Shown: positions 1-6,719, counted from the first letter of the stretch. The stretch: DNA of 15,510 nt from an uncultured Clostridium sp. (GCA_900553785.1 USES01000024.1:1-15510); one strand, 5' to 3'. Numbers and translations are program-made. Notes: generated by a model from the letters alone, not told the origin.

Positions 1-57
1 TCTAATAAAATGGTATATGAATATGGCATGGTAGATTTCAGCTGTGGTAAATGCTAA
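1..57 (+). CDS. Possible C-terminal end of an upstream gene (partial)
   Basis: Frame 1 is open from the first base to a TAA at 55-57. It encodes 18 residues ending in an aromatic, Cys-containing tail (DFSCGKC). No terminator follows and the stretch is too short to assign to a family, so this could be chance. It is listed only because a gene is expected to enter the window from the left and this is the only frame-1 reading compatible with that. Confidence 0.2.
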   Translation, partial: SNKMVYEYGMVDFSCGKC

Positions 58-566
58 TATAAAAGGAAAAGAATAATAACAGATATTTTGAGTTATGAAA
101 AAAGAATATTAAGACTAAAAAAAAGAGCTTAGGATATTGGATAAGACATATGAGTGTAAAGAAGAAATTAGCATATTTGATGTGTTGGGCGGTAACTTTT
201 ATGAAAAATAATTTTAATAATAACGTGTTATATATATTGCCGAAGTATGAAAAACATATGGAATATGTATTAATGTATTGTTTAGTGTTACTTTTAATAA
301 CAGAAAATTTAACATTTAAAATGAGTTTAAGTTTTGCATGTATGAAGGATTAAAGTGTATAGCTGCAATAAATAAAGTTATAGATAAGGAAAAAATGGAT
401 TATGTAAATAATTTAGATGTGTAATAGAAGAAAAAAGAGTTGAAGATATATTAGGGCTATATAACCTTTTAAAAGATTTTGCATATATTGTATGTGGTGC
501 GTATTATTTAAGCGGTATGTATGTGTTATAAAATATAAACGGCTTTATTTTATATTCTAGTTTTCA
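58..566. other. Gene-poor region without a confident gene
   Basis: About 500 bases of very AT-rich sequence. A 67-residue open frame at 150-353 has no ribosome binding site, is rich in Met/Tyr/Leu/Asn as expected from random AT-rich DNA, and resembles nothing I know. No tRNA, repeat or convincing terminator is visible. The right part (320-531) looks weakly like broken coding sequence and is listed separately. Confidence 0.5.
320..531 (+). pseudogene. Possible remnant of a decayed coding sequence
   Basis: Two short open stretches in neighbouring frames follow one another. Positions 320-421 read through CMYEGLKCIAAINKVIDKEK to a stop at 422-424. Positions 412-528 read through EEKRVEDILGLYNLLKDF to a stop at 529-531. 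The composition of both (amphipathic, Lys/Glu-rich) is more protein-like than the flanks, and a single frame change near 412-424 would join them. There is no start codon with a ribosome binding site. I do not recognise a family. Random AT-rich sequence remains a real alternative. Confidence 0.2.
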
Positions 567-595
567 TTTACAATACTTTTTAATTATGTTAAAAT
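567..595 (+). promoter_or_regulatory. Promoter of the MNT-hisS-SDR operon
   Basis: TTTACA at 567-572, a 17-bp spacer, and TAAAAT at 590-595. The predicted transcription start is near 602. That places the AGGAGG at 605-610 almost at the 5' end of the message. Confidence 0.65.
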
Positions 596-601
596 ATACA
601 T

Positions 602-1015
602 GTGAGGAGGTACAGTATTGTTAATGTTTTCGAAAAGTACAAAGATAGTTATTTGGAATATGTAAAGAGTAATAAAGATGTTTTTGCTGCGTATTTGTTT
701 GGCTCGTATTCAGATAATACATATCATGAAAAAAGTGACATAGATTTAGGCGTTTTGTATTATAGCGAAGAAAAAGAACATATAGACAGTCATTTAATGG
801 CTTCAGTTGACGTGGAAAGAATATTTGGAAATACTCGTGTAGATTATGTTGACTTAAGAAGTGCTAATATATTTTTTAGATATAACGTATTTAGAAATGG
901 CAAACTTATATACTGTACTGATGAAGATAAACTTTATGAATACATTAGAAAATACCAAGACCAATATATAGAAATGTCATATTCAAGGAAAAAGTATATG
1001 GACTATATTTTTTAG
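602..1015 (+). CDS. mntA: MNT-family nucleotidyltransferase, MntA-like antitoxin without a visible HEPN partner
   Basis: A small protein of the minimal nucleotidyltransferase fold. The signature is present: LFGSYSD, about ten residues later SDIDL (the metal-binding DxD), and a third acidic strand in RVDYVDL. The C-terminal FRNGKLIYCTDED is also typical of the family. In type VII toxin-antitoxin pairs such proteins add AMP to, and so silence, a HEPN RNase (HepT). No HEPN gene is adjacent here; hisS follows 15 bases downstream in the same operon. The start is unclear. GTG 602 has no upstream ribosome binding site and sits at the predicted transcript 5' end. AGGAGG 605-610 is well placed only for an in-frame ATT at 617, or for TTG 618 and ATG 624 in the wrong frame. 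The fold assignment is firm; the antitoxin role is inferred. Confidence 0.8.
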   Translation: MRRYSIVNVFEKYKDSYLEYVKSNKDVFAAYLFGSYSDNTYHEKSDIDLGVLYYSEEKEHIDSHLMASVDVERIFGNTRVDYVDLRSANIFFRYNVFRNGKLIYCTDEDKLYEYIRKYQDQYIEMSYSRKKYMDYIF

Positions 1016-1030
1016 AGAGGAAAAAGAAAA

Positions 1031-2338
1031 ATGGATAAAATAAAACCAAGAACATTAGCTGGGTTTGTGGAACTTTTACCACAAGACCAAATTCAATTTA
1101 ATAAAGTACAAGATAAAGTGCGTATGTCTTATGAACGCTTTGGTTTTGTACCGCTAGATACACCAATATTGGAGTATTCAGATGTATTGCTTGCAAAAGC
1201 TGGTGGAGAAACCGAAAAACAAATATATAGATTTACTAAGGGAGATACAGACCTTTCTATGAGGTTTGATTTAACTGTACCTCTTGCAAAGTATGTAGCG
1301 ATGCATGCAGGAGAACTTGCATTTCCTTTTAGAAGATACCAAATAGGTAAAGTATTTAGAGGAGAAAGAGCTCAAAAAGGACGTTTTAGAGAGTTCTACC
1401 AAGCAGATATAGATATAATAGGAGATGAAGTATTAAGCCTTGTAGCAGATGCTGAACTTGTGTCTGTAATTAATACTACATTTAGAGAATTAGGTTTTTC
1501 TAATTTTACTGTGAGAATAAATAACAGAAAAATATTAAACGGTTTGTTTGAAGGACTTGGAATAAAGGACAAGGCAACTGAAGTTTTACGTATAATAGAC
1601 AAGATAGAAAAGGTAGGAGAAGACACAGTAGTAGAACTTTTAGAAGAATGTGGTATAGAAAAAGAAAAAATTGCTATTATCCTTAAAGTATTGAAGTTTG
1701 AAGGAAACGTAAGTGAAAAATTAGATTTCTTAAATGAACTAAATATAGACTCGGATACATTTAAAGAGGGAATAGATGAGTTAAGAGAGGTATTAGATGC
1801 TGTTAAAAGCTTTGGGGTACCAGATGAAAATTACACAGTAGACTTTAGCATTGCACGTGGCCTAGATTATTATACAGGAACTGTATATGAAACTGTACTT
1901 AATGATTACACAGAACTTGGAAGTGTTTGCTCTGGCGGAAGATATGAAAATTTAGCAGAGTTTTATACAAATAAAAAGTTGCCAGGTGTAGGAATTTCTA
2001 TTGGTCTTTCTCGTTTGTTTTATAAACTAGAAGAAATAGGCGTAATTAAGGCAAATGAGGCTACGTGTGCAAAGGTTATGGTTCTACCTATGGTAGATGA
2101 TATGTCTTATGCGCTAGAAGTAGCTGGTGTGCTAAGGCAGAACAAGATAAATACAGAGGTTAACTATACTAAAAAAAGTGTTAAATCTATGCTAAATTAT
2201 GCCAATAGAATTAAAGTTCCATATGTAATATTTGTTGGAGAAGATGAAATAAAGAATAAAAGATATACTATAAAAAATATGACAACAGGTGAACAAGAAA
2301 TATTAAGTATAGATGAAATAATTCAAAAGTTAAAATAG
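1031..2338 (+). CDS. hisS: Histidyl-tRNA synthetase
   Basis: Class II aminoacyl-tRNA synthetase that charges tRNA-His in the cytosol, 435 residues, a full-length HisRS. Class II motif 2 lies at about 105-131 (IGKVFRGERAQKGRFREFYQ followed by ADIDIIG). The histidine-specific ARGLDYYTG lies at 275-283, with the catalytic Arg at 276. Motif 3 is GVGISIGLSRL (319-329). An alpha/beta anticodon-binding domain fills about 345-435, which distinguishes it from HisZ, the regulatory paralogue that lacks this domain. AGAGAGG at 1014-1020 precedes the ATG by 10 bases and overlaps the end of the MNT gene, so the two are co-transcribed. The motif 2 wording (REFYQADIDIIG) is closer to the archaeal/eukaryotic-like HisRS type than to the E. 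coli type (RYRQFHQ). Confidence 0.97.
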   Translation: MDKIKPRTLAGFVELLPQDQIQFNKVQDKVRMSYERFGFVPLDTPILEYSDVLLAKAGGETEKQIYRFTKGDTDLSMRFDLTVPLAKYVAMHAGELAFPFRRYQIGKVFRGERAQKGRFREFYQADIDIIGDEVLSLVADAELVSVINTTFRELGFSNFTVRINNRKILNGLFEGLGIKDKATEVLRIIDKIEKVGEDTVVELLEECGIEKEKIAIILKVLKFEGNVSEKLDFLNELNIDSDTFKEGIDELREVLDAVKSFGVPDENYTVDFSIARGLDYYTGTVYETVLNDYTELGSVCSGGRYENLAEFYTNKKLPGVGISIGLSRLFYKLEEIGVIKANEATCAKVMVLPMVDDMSYALEVAGVLRQNKINTEVNYTKKSVKSMLNYANRIKVPYVIFVGEDEIKNKRYTIKNMTTGEQEILSIDEIIQKLK

Positions 2339-2355
2339 TGTAAAGAGGCAAGAGT

Positions 2356-3159
2356 ATGAAAACGGTTGTAATTACAGGAAGTGCCAGAGGTTTTGGCTAT
2401 GAAATGTTAAAATTATTTAAAACATCAAATTTCAATGTGGTGTTATGTGATGTATCTGAAGAAAATTTAAATAAAGCAAAAGAAGAGTTAGAAAAGCTTG
2501 AAGGTACTGGTAAGGTTTTATCGTATAAAGCAGACATTACTTGTGAAGAAGATGTTAAAGGTTTAATAGATGGTGTGCTTAGTGAGACTCAAAGTATAGA
2601 CATATGGATAAATAATGCAGGCGTTAATCAGCCGATGAGACCTATATGGGAATTGGATAAAAAGACTATAGATAGACTTATAGATATAGACATAAAAGGA
2701 ACTGTTTTATGTTCAAAGTTAATAATGCCAGTTATGATAAAGCAAGGAACAGGCCAAATATACAATGTAGAAGGTCATGGCAGTAATGATGCAAAGATAA
2801 TGGGACTTTCGTTGTATGGAATGAGCAAAAGAGCAGTAACATACTTTACAGAAGCGCTAGCATATGAGGCAGAACAAGCTCATACAGGTGTACTTGTAGG
2901 AAAAATTACTCCAGGAATTATGATTACAAACTTTATACATACAGCTTTAGGAGATGGAGAACACATTGAACTTGACGAAAAAACTAAAAAAATATACAAC
3001 ATTTTAGGAGATTATCCAGAAACTATCGCCGAGTTTATGGTACAAAAAATAATTAACAACACTAAAAATAACGTAAAGTTTGCGTGGCTTACAAATTCTA
3101 GAGCAGCGGTAAGATTTATGACTGCGGGTTTTAACAAAAGAGACTTTTTTAATGAATAA
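2356..3159 (+). CDS. Short-chain dehydrogenase/reductase resembling the NYC1/NOL subgroup
   Basis: NAD(P)-dependent classical SDR, 267 residues. The Rossmann cofactor motif TGSARGFG is at 7-14, NNAG at 86-89, and the active-site YxxxK is Y154/K158. Ser143 (in EGHGS) is the likely third catalytic residue. The stretch around it (QIYNVEGHGSN, eleven residues before the Tyr, then YGMSKRAVTYFT) resembles plant chlorophyll b reductases NYC1/NOL, where the equivalent is IFNIDGAGSDG and YGATKRSV. The substrate here is unknown and there is no reason to expect chlorophyll; related bacterial SDRs exist without assigned function. It follows hisS by 17 bases with AGAGG at 2343-2347, so it belongs to the same operon. 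No terminator is visible after it. Confidence 0.85.
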   Translation: MKTVVITGSARGFGYEMLKLFKTSNFNVVLCDVSEENLNKAKEELEKLEGTGKVLSYKADITCEEDVKGLIDGVLSETQSIDIWINNAGVNQPMRPIWELDKKTIDRLIDIDIKGTVLCSKLIMPVMIKQGTGQIYNVEGHGSNDAKIMGLSLYGMSKRAVTYFTEALAYEAEQAHTGVLVGKITPGIMITNFIHTALGDGEHIELDEKTKKIYNILGDYPETIAEFMVQKIINNTKNNVKFAWLTNSRAAVRFMTAGFNKRDFFNE

Positions 3160-3194
3160 ACGAAAAAATTAGATAAATAGTGTGATTTTCATAC

Positions 3195-3223
3195 TTGACA
3201 TTTTGTATATAATACTATATAAT
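3195..3223 (+). promoter_or_regulatory. Strong promoter of rpmF
   Basis: A consensus TTGACA at 3195-3200 and TATAAT at 3218-3223, separated by 17 bp. Transcription should start near 3230, giving a leader of about 50 bases that ends with AAGGAGGG ahead of rpmF. Confidence 0.85.
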
Positions 3224-3281
3224 ATCTTGGTAATATTGACATGACAAAATAGGTAACACTATTCTTAAGGAGGGAAATAAA

Positions 3282-3476
3282 ATGGCACAACCAAAAAGAA
3301 GATGGTCTAAAGCTAGAACAGCACTTCGTCGTTCTACTTGGAAATTAGATGAAAAAGGATTTGCAACTTGTGAATCTTGTGGAGAAAAAATATTGCCACA
3401 TAAAGCTTGCCCAGTTTGTGGAAAATATAACAAGAGACAAGTAGTAGAAATAAAAGAAAAAAAAGAAGAGAAATAA
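3282..3476 (+). CDS. rpmF: 50S ribosomal protein L32
   Basis: Small basic ribosomal protein of the large subunit, 64 residues, normal family length. The N-terminus (AQPKRRWSKARTALRRSTWK) is the classic L32 signature. A zinc ribbon follows with two CxxC pairs, C30/C33 and C43/C46, so this is the zinc-binding (C+) form. The strong AAGGAGGG ribosome binding site fits high expression. In many bacteria rpmF sits behind yceD (DUF177) and ahead of plsX/fapR. Here it stands alone between a consensus promoter and a terminator. Confidence 0.97.
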   Translation: MAQPKRRWSKARTALRRSTWKLDEKGFATCESCGEKILPHKACPVCGKYNKRQVVEIKEKKEEK

Positions 3477-3485
3477 CAACTTTTT

Positions 3486-3518
3486 GACCTCATAGCATAT
3501 GCTGTGGGGCTTTTATTT
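3486..3518 (+). terminator. Intrinsic terminator after rpmF
   Basis: A stem pairs CCTCATAGC (3488-3496) with GCTGTGGGG (3501-3509), with two G-T wobbles and a short ATAT loop. It is followed by TTTTATTTT. Confidence 0.8.
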
Positions 3519-3535
3519 TGTACTTTTTATATTAC

Positions 3536-3564
3536 TTGACAGATGTTACTTATCAAGGTAAAAT
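3536..3564 (+). promoter_or_regulatory. Promoter of the pseudouridine synthase-prfB operon
   Basis: TTGACA at 3536-3541, a 17-bp spacer, and TAAAAT at 3559-3564, just after the rpmF terminator. The start of transcription is expected near 3571, directly before the AGGAG of the first gene. Confidence 0.75.
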
Positions 3565-3585
3565 ATATTTGTTAGGAGCGTGTTT

Positions 3586-4239
3586 ATGCAGGTAATATAT
3601 GAAGATAACCATGTAATAGTAGTAAATAAACCACAGGGAATACCTTCCCAGGCAGATAAAACAGGTGACATAGATATGCTAACCATGGTAAAAGAATATT
3701 TAAAAGAAAAATATAACAAACCAGGTAATGTATATTGTGGACTAGTTCACAGGTTAGATAGGTCAACAGCAGGTCTAATGATGTTTGCTAAAACTTCAAA
3801 AGCAGCCTCAAGGTTATCCGAGTATATTAGGAATGGCGATTTCAAAAAAGAATACCTTGCAGTTGTATGTAAAAAGTTACCTGTTGGAAAAACTGAAGTA
3901 TTGGAAGATTATTTGCTAAAGGATGAAAGAAACAATATTAGCAAAGTTGTAAAAGAGAATACTAAAGGTGCAAAGAAAGCAAAACTTGAATATACTGTAT
4001 TGAAAAACACTGAGGACTATAGTTTGGTACGTGTAAAATTATATACGGGACGTCATCATCAAATTAGGGTACAGATGTCAAATATAGGCTGCCCACTATA
4101 TGGTGATATAAAATACGGAGGAAAAAAAGGAAATCTTGCTTTATTTGCATGTAAAATTAGTACTTTTCATCCAACACGTGACGAGGTATTAGAGTTTGAA
4201 CTATTGCCAGAAAAAACAGGAATTTGGAAGGAATTATAA
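3586..4239 (+). CDS. RluA-family RNA pseudouridine synthase
   Basis: Converts specific uridines in rRNA or tRNA to pseudouridine. The protein is 217 residues and consists of the catalytic domain only, without an S4 domain. The motifs are NKPQGIP (14-20), then HRLDRSTAGL with the catalytic Asp at about 58, and TGRHHQIRVQM where most relatives have TGRTHQIRVH. The start was set to ATG 3586 because the AGGAG at 3574-3578 lies 7 bases upstream; the GTG at 3580 would be only one base from it. The stop codon is separated from the prfB ATG by a single base, so the two genes are probably translationally coupled. The exact uridine target cannot be told from the sequence. Confidence 0.9.
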   Translation: MQVIYEDNHVIVVNKPQGIPSQADKTGDIDMLTMVKEYLKEKYNKPGNVYCGLVHRLDRSTAGLMMFAKTSKAASRLSEYIRNGDFKKEYLAVVCKKLPVGKTEVLEDYLLKDERNNISKVVKENTKGAKKAKLEYTVLKNTEDYSLVRVKLYTGRHHQIRVQMSNIGCPLYGDIKYGGKKGNLALFACKISTFHPTRDEVLEFELLPEKTGIWKEL

Positions 4240-4240
4240 C

Positions 4241-5344
4241 ATGGATATAATAGATATAAAAAATACATTAGAAAATTCTAGAAAGTTGCTAGAAGAATTG
4301 AAAACCACGTTAAAGATAGAAGATAAAAAATCCAAAATAAGTGAATTAGAAAAACTTACTGGAGAACCTAATTTTTGGGATAATGTGGAAAGAAGTCAAA
4401 CAGTTTTAAAAGAAATTAAAGATCTAAAGCAAAGCATGAGCTTATATAATAAAGTGTATGAATTCTACGAAGAACAGCAAACAATATATGAGCTATATAT
4501 AGAAGAAAATGATGCTGAATTGTTAAAAGAACTTGAAAAAGGAATAGAGACTTTAGAAGAAGAGTGTGAAAAATTAAAAATCTCATCACTTTTATCTGGT
4601 GAATACGACAAGCTCAATGCTATTGTCACAATACATGCGGGAGCAGGAGGCACTGAGTCTCAAGATTGGGCTCAAATGTTACAAAGAATGTATCAAAAAT
4701 GGACGGATAAATCTGGCTTTGAACTTGAAGTGTATGATGTTCAAGAAGGTGATGAAGCAGGAGTAAAAAGTGTTACGTTTGCAGTAAAAGGACTTAATGC
4801 TTATGGATATTTAAAATCTGAAAAAGGTGTGCATAGGTTAGTTAGAATTTCACCTTTTGATGCAAATAAAAGGCGTCATACATCATTTGCAGCAGTTGAT
4901 GTTATGCCAGAAATTGATGACAGTATTTCTATAGATATTAGGCCTGAAGATTTGGAAGTAGGAACATATAGAGCTAGTGGTGCTGGTGGACAACATATAA
5001 ATAAAACTGATTCTGCTGTTAGAATAAAGCATATTCCGACGGGTATAGTTGTCTCTTGTCAAACGGAGCGTTCACAGATACAAAACAAAGAAACATGTAT
5101 GAGAATGTTAAAGTCTAAACTTTATCAATATGAAATGGAAAAAACACAGGAAAAACTAAAAGAAATAAAAGGTGAACTATCTGAAAATGGATGGGGAAGC
5201 CAAATAAGGTCATACGTATTTTGCCCATACACGCTTGTTAAAGACCACAGAACTAATGTTGAAGTTGGAAATGTGCAAGGCGTAATGGATGGCGATTTGG
5301 ATAGTTTTATATTCGCTTATTTAAAAAAGGAAAGTAGTAAATAG
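4241..5344 (+). CDS. prfB: Peptide chain release factor 2, without programmed frameshift
   Basis: Recognises UAA and UGA stop codons on the ribosome and releases the peptide. The 367 residues match the family length. The RF2 stop-codon-reading tripeptide SPF is at 204-206 (RISPFDANKRRHTSF), and the catalytic GGQ is at 249-251, within one residue of their E. coli positions. ATG 4241 is chosen because AAGGA at 4228-4232 lies 8 bases upstream and the protein then aligns with the family; an ATG 15 codons earlier lies inside the preceding gene. Most bacterial prfB genes carry an in-frame UGA near codon 26 with an internal Shine-Dalgarno and need a +1 shift. Here the corresponding codons read straight through (TTA AAG ATA GAA) with no UGA and no AGGGGG, so this autoregulation is absent. 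Confidence 0.96.
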   Translation: MDIIDIKNTLENSRKLLEELKTTLKIEDKKSKISELEKLTGEPNFWDNVERSQTVLKEIKDLKQSMSLYNKVYEFYEEQQTIYELYIEENDAELLKELEKGIETLEEECEKLKISSLLSGEYDKLNAIVTIHAGAGGTESQDWAQMLQRMYQKWTDKSGFELEVYDVQEGDEAGVKSVTFAVKGLNAYGYLKSEKGVHRLVRISPFDANKRRHTSFAAVDVMPEIDDSISIDIRPEDLEVGTYRASGAGGQHINKTDSAVRIKHIPTGIVVSCQTERSQIQNKETCMRMLKSKLYQYEMEKTQEKLKEIKGELSENGWGSQIRSYVFCPYTLVKDHRTNVEVGNVQGVMDGDLDSFIFAYLKKESSK

Positions 5345-5354
5345 GAATAAAGGG

Positions 5355-5383
5355 TTTACATAAATTTTAATGTGTGATATAAT
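5355..5383 (+). promoter_or_regulatory. Strong promoter of a non-coding transcript
   Basis: TTTACA at 5355-5360, a 17-bp spacer, and TATAAT at 5378-5383 with an extended -10 (TGA just before it). It begins 11 bases after the prfB stop. The predicted start of transcription is near 5390. No ribosome binding site or ORF follows. Confidence 0.8.
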
Positions 5384-5389
5384 ATATGC

Positions 5390-5816
5390 GTGCAAGAGAA
5401 TTATTATTACAATAATTATACGTAATGGTCTAAGAGACTTATTGATTTATATTTCTTAATTTTATTTTGCTTTCAAGTTTTATCTAGATGAACCCCTGTG
5501 GTTAAATGGCATATATTTATATAATTTGTTGTTTAAAAAGTTTTGCTAAAATGTGTAGCTTTTAAAGTTTACCTAATATATTCGTTTCAAGTGTAGTCTC
5601 TAATTTTTTAAACAATATCTTTATACAGTTTTGCTAGTTTAAACTGGCACCGAACTTTAATAGCAAAGCTATTAAGGTTGGCGTTATAGATGTTTCAGAG
5701 GCTCGTCTATACTGTATACTTGTAGTAGTGTACCGCACAAAACTAGCGTAAGCATATAAAATACAGTAATGAACTAAAAAAATATAGAACTCCACAAAAT
5801 GTGGAGCTCTTTTTTT
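5390..5816 (+). ncRNA. Candidate stand-alone structured RNA, about 427 nt, class not recognised
   Basis: The region lies between a near-consensus promoter and an intrinsic terminator and holds no ORF above about a dozen codons on the plus strand. Complementary segments suggest structure. A hairpin pairs 5399-5405 with 5411-5417. A long stem of about 16 pairs joins 5527-5542 to 5602-5617. TATACAGT (5622-5629) pairs with ACTGTATA (5711-5718) and encloses two hairpins, 5650-5681 (loop AAA) and 5686-5710. GCTAGTTT (5633-5640) is complementary to AAACTAGC (5740-5747), which would form a pseudoknot. I do not see the hallmark sequences of tmRNA, RNase P RNA, 6S RNA or SRP RNA. No terminator separates it from prfB, so a longer read-through form is possible. 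An untranslated region of an unseen gene is unlikely, because the next gene is on the other strand. Confidence 0.6.
5786..5816 (+). terminator. Intrinsic terminator of the RNA, probably used from both strands
   Basis: CTCCACA (5790-5796) pairs with TGTGGAG (5800-5806) around an AAA loop. It is extended by AGA/TCT across one mismatch and followed by seven T at 5810-5816. On the minus strand the same hairpin comes immediately after the stop codon of the lipid kinase gene and is followed by a T run (complement of 5776-5782), so it may end both convergent transcripts. Confidence 0.85.
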
Positions 5817-6702
5817 ATTCTTTAATATGTACGACTCTTACAGCTTTTGGTAAAACTTTAGCGTGTATTCTGTTTGTTAAAACTATTTCTCCATCAACAG
5901 AAACAGGAAATTTTTTAGTTGATACAACGGTAATGTTATCTGTTTCAAAATGACGCAATTGTTTTATTGATTCGTGTTTTCCTTTTTTATATTTAGGAAG
6001 TAACACAAGCTTCTGTAGTAAAGTTGAATTTTTGACCAATGTTATATTTAATATACCATCTGTTGTATTGGCATCTGGTGACGGGCAAATACCGCCTCCA
6101 TAATATCTTCCATTTGCTATTGCTGCAAGTGTGTAACTTCCTTTTTCTACAAACTCGTTAATACGAACTTTTAATTTGTAGTTTTTGGCATGTGCAAGTG
6201 TATAGAATATACTTAAGTTATATTTCATACTTCCGGTGATAAATGGAATTTTCCTGAACTTATTCATATTTTCTGCTATTTTTGCATCAAGGCCTAAATT
6301 TAATATGTTTATGCAGTAGTATTTGTTATTAAATAGTATGACATCGGTAGGAATTGATTTCGCATTTATTGAAGCTAATGCAATTTTTCTCATACTTTTG
6401 TAACATGAAACAGATTTTACAAAATCGTTACCTGTACCTGCTGGAATAACAACTACTTCTGAATCAGTCCCTATTAACCCGGAGATAACTTCATTTAACG
6501 TACCATCTCCTCCTACAGAGTAAAACCTGGTTTGTTCTGCTTGTGCCAGCTCTTTTACAATGGTAGTTATTCTGTTAGGGCCGTCAGATACTACAATATC
6601 TGCCTGGATTCCATTTTTATTAAGCATTTTTTTTAAGTTAGTTCCTCGCTTTAAGTTATTTGCATTTCCTGCAACTGGGTTAACTATTATGATATTTTTC
6701 AA
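5815..6702 (-). CDS. Diacylglycerol kinase-family lipid kinase (DagK/YegS type)
   Basis: Cytosolic or membrane-associated lipid kinase that phosphorylates diacylglycerol or a related lipid, recycling it to phosphatidate. The protein is 295 residues, normal for the family. The N-terminus is IIIVNPVAGNA; the nucleotide-binding GGDGTLNEV is at about 64-72; PAGTGNDFVKS follows; and the C-terminal half carries GRYYGGGICPSPDA and VSVDGE, all typical of the family. The likely start is TTG at 6702-6700, since GGTGA ends 6 bases before it; a second TTG one codon earlier is too close. The gene is divergent from maf and convergent with the candidate RNA, whose terminator overlaps its stop codon. The exact lipid substrate is not determined. 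Confidence 0.92.
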   Translation of the reverse strand: MKNIIIVNPVAGNANNLKRGTNLKKMLNKNGIQADIVVSDGPNRITTIVKELAQAEQTRFYSVGGDGTLNEVISGLIGTDSEVVVIPAGTGNDFVKSVSCYKSMRKIALASINAKSIPTDVILFNNKYYCINILNLGLDAKIAENMNKFRKIPFITGSMKYNLSIFYTLAHAKNYKLKVRINEFVEKGSYTLAAIANGRYYGGGICPSPDANTTDGILNITLVKNSTLLQKLVLLPKYKKGKHESIKQLRHFETDNITVVSTKKFPVSVDGEIVLTNRIHAKVLPKAVRVVHIKE

Positions 6703-6719
6703 CAAAAATCACCATATAT

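Noticed and set aside
150..353. 67-residue open frame
   Set aside because: It has no ribosome binding site or promoter and a random-looking composition; probably chance in AT-rich DNA.
1031..2338. HisZ (ATP phosphoribosyltransferase regulatory subunit) instead of HisRS
   Set aside because: The C-terminal anticodon-binding domain and the ARGLDYYTG catalytic motif are complete, and no histidine biosynthesis genes are nearby.
3215..3493. 92-residue minus-strand open frame over rpmF
   Set aside because: It is the antisense shadow of rpmF and its promoter, with no start signals of its own.
5720..5816. T-box riboswitch: GTGTACCGCAC resembles part of the T-box sequence and is followed by a terminator
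   Set aside because: The flanking GGGTGG and CGTCCC partners are missing, and the next gene downstream is on the opposite strand, so there is nothing to regulate.
5390..5816. tmRNA or RNase P RNA
   Set aside because: The length would fit, but there is no tRNA-like 3' end with CCA, no tag reading frame ending in Ala codons, and no GAGGAAAGTCC or ACAGAAA core of RNase P RNA.
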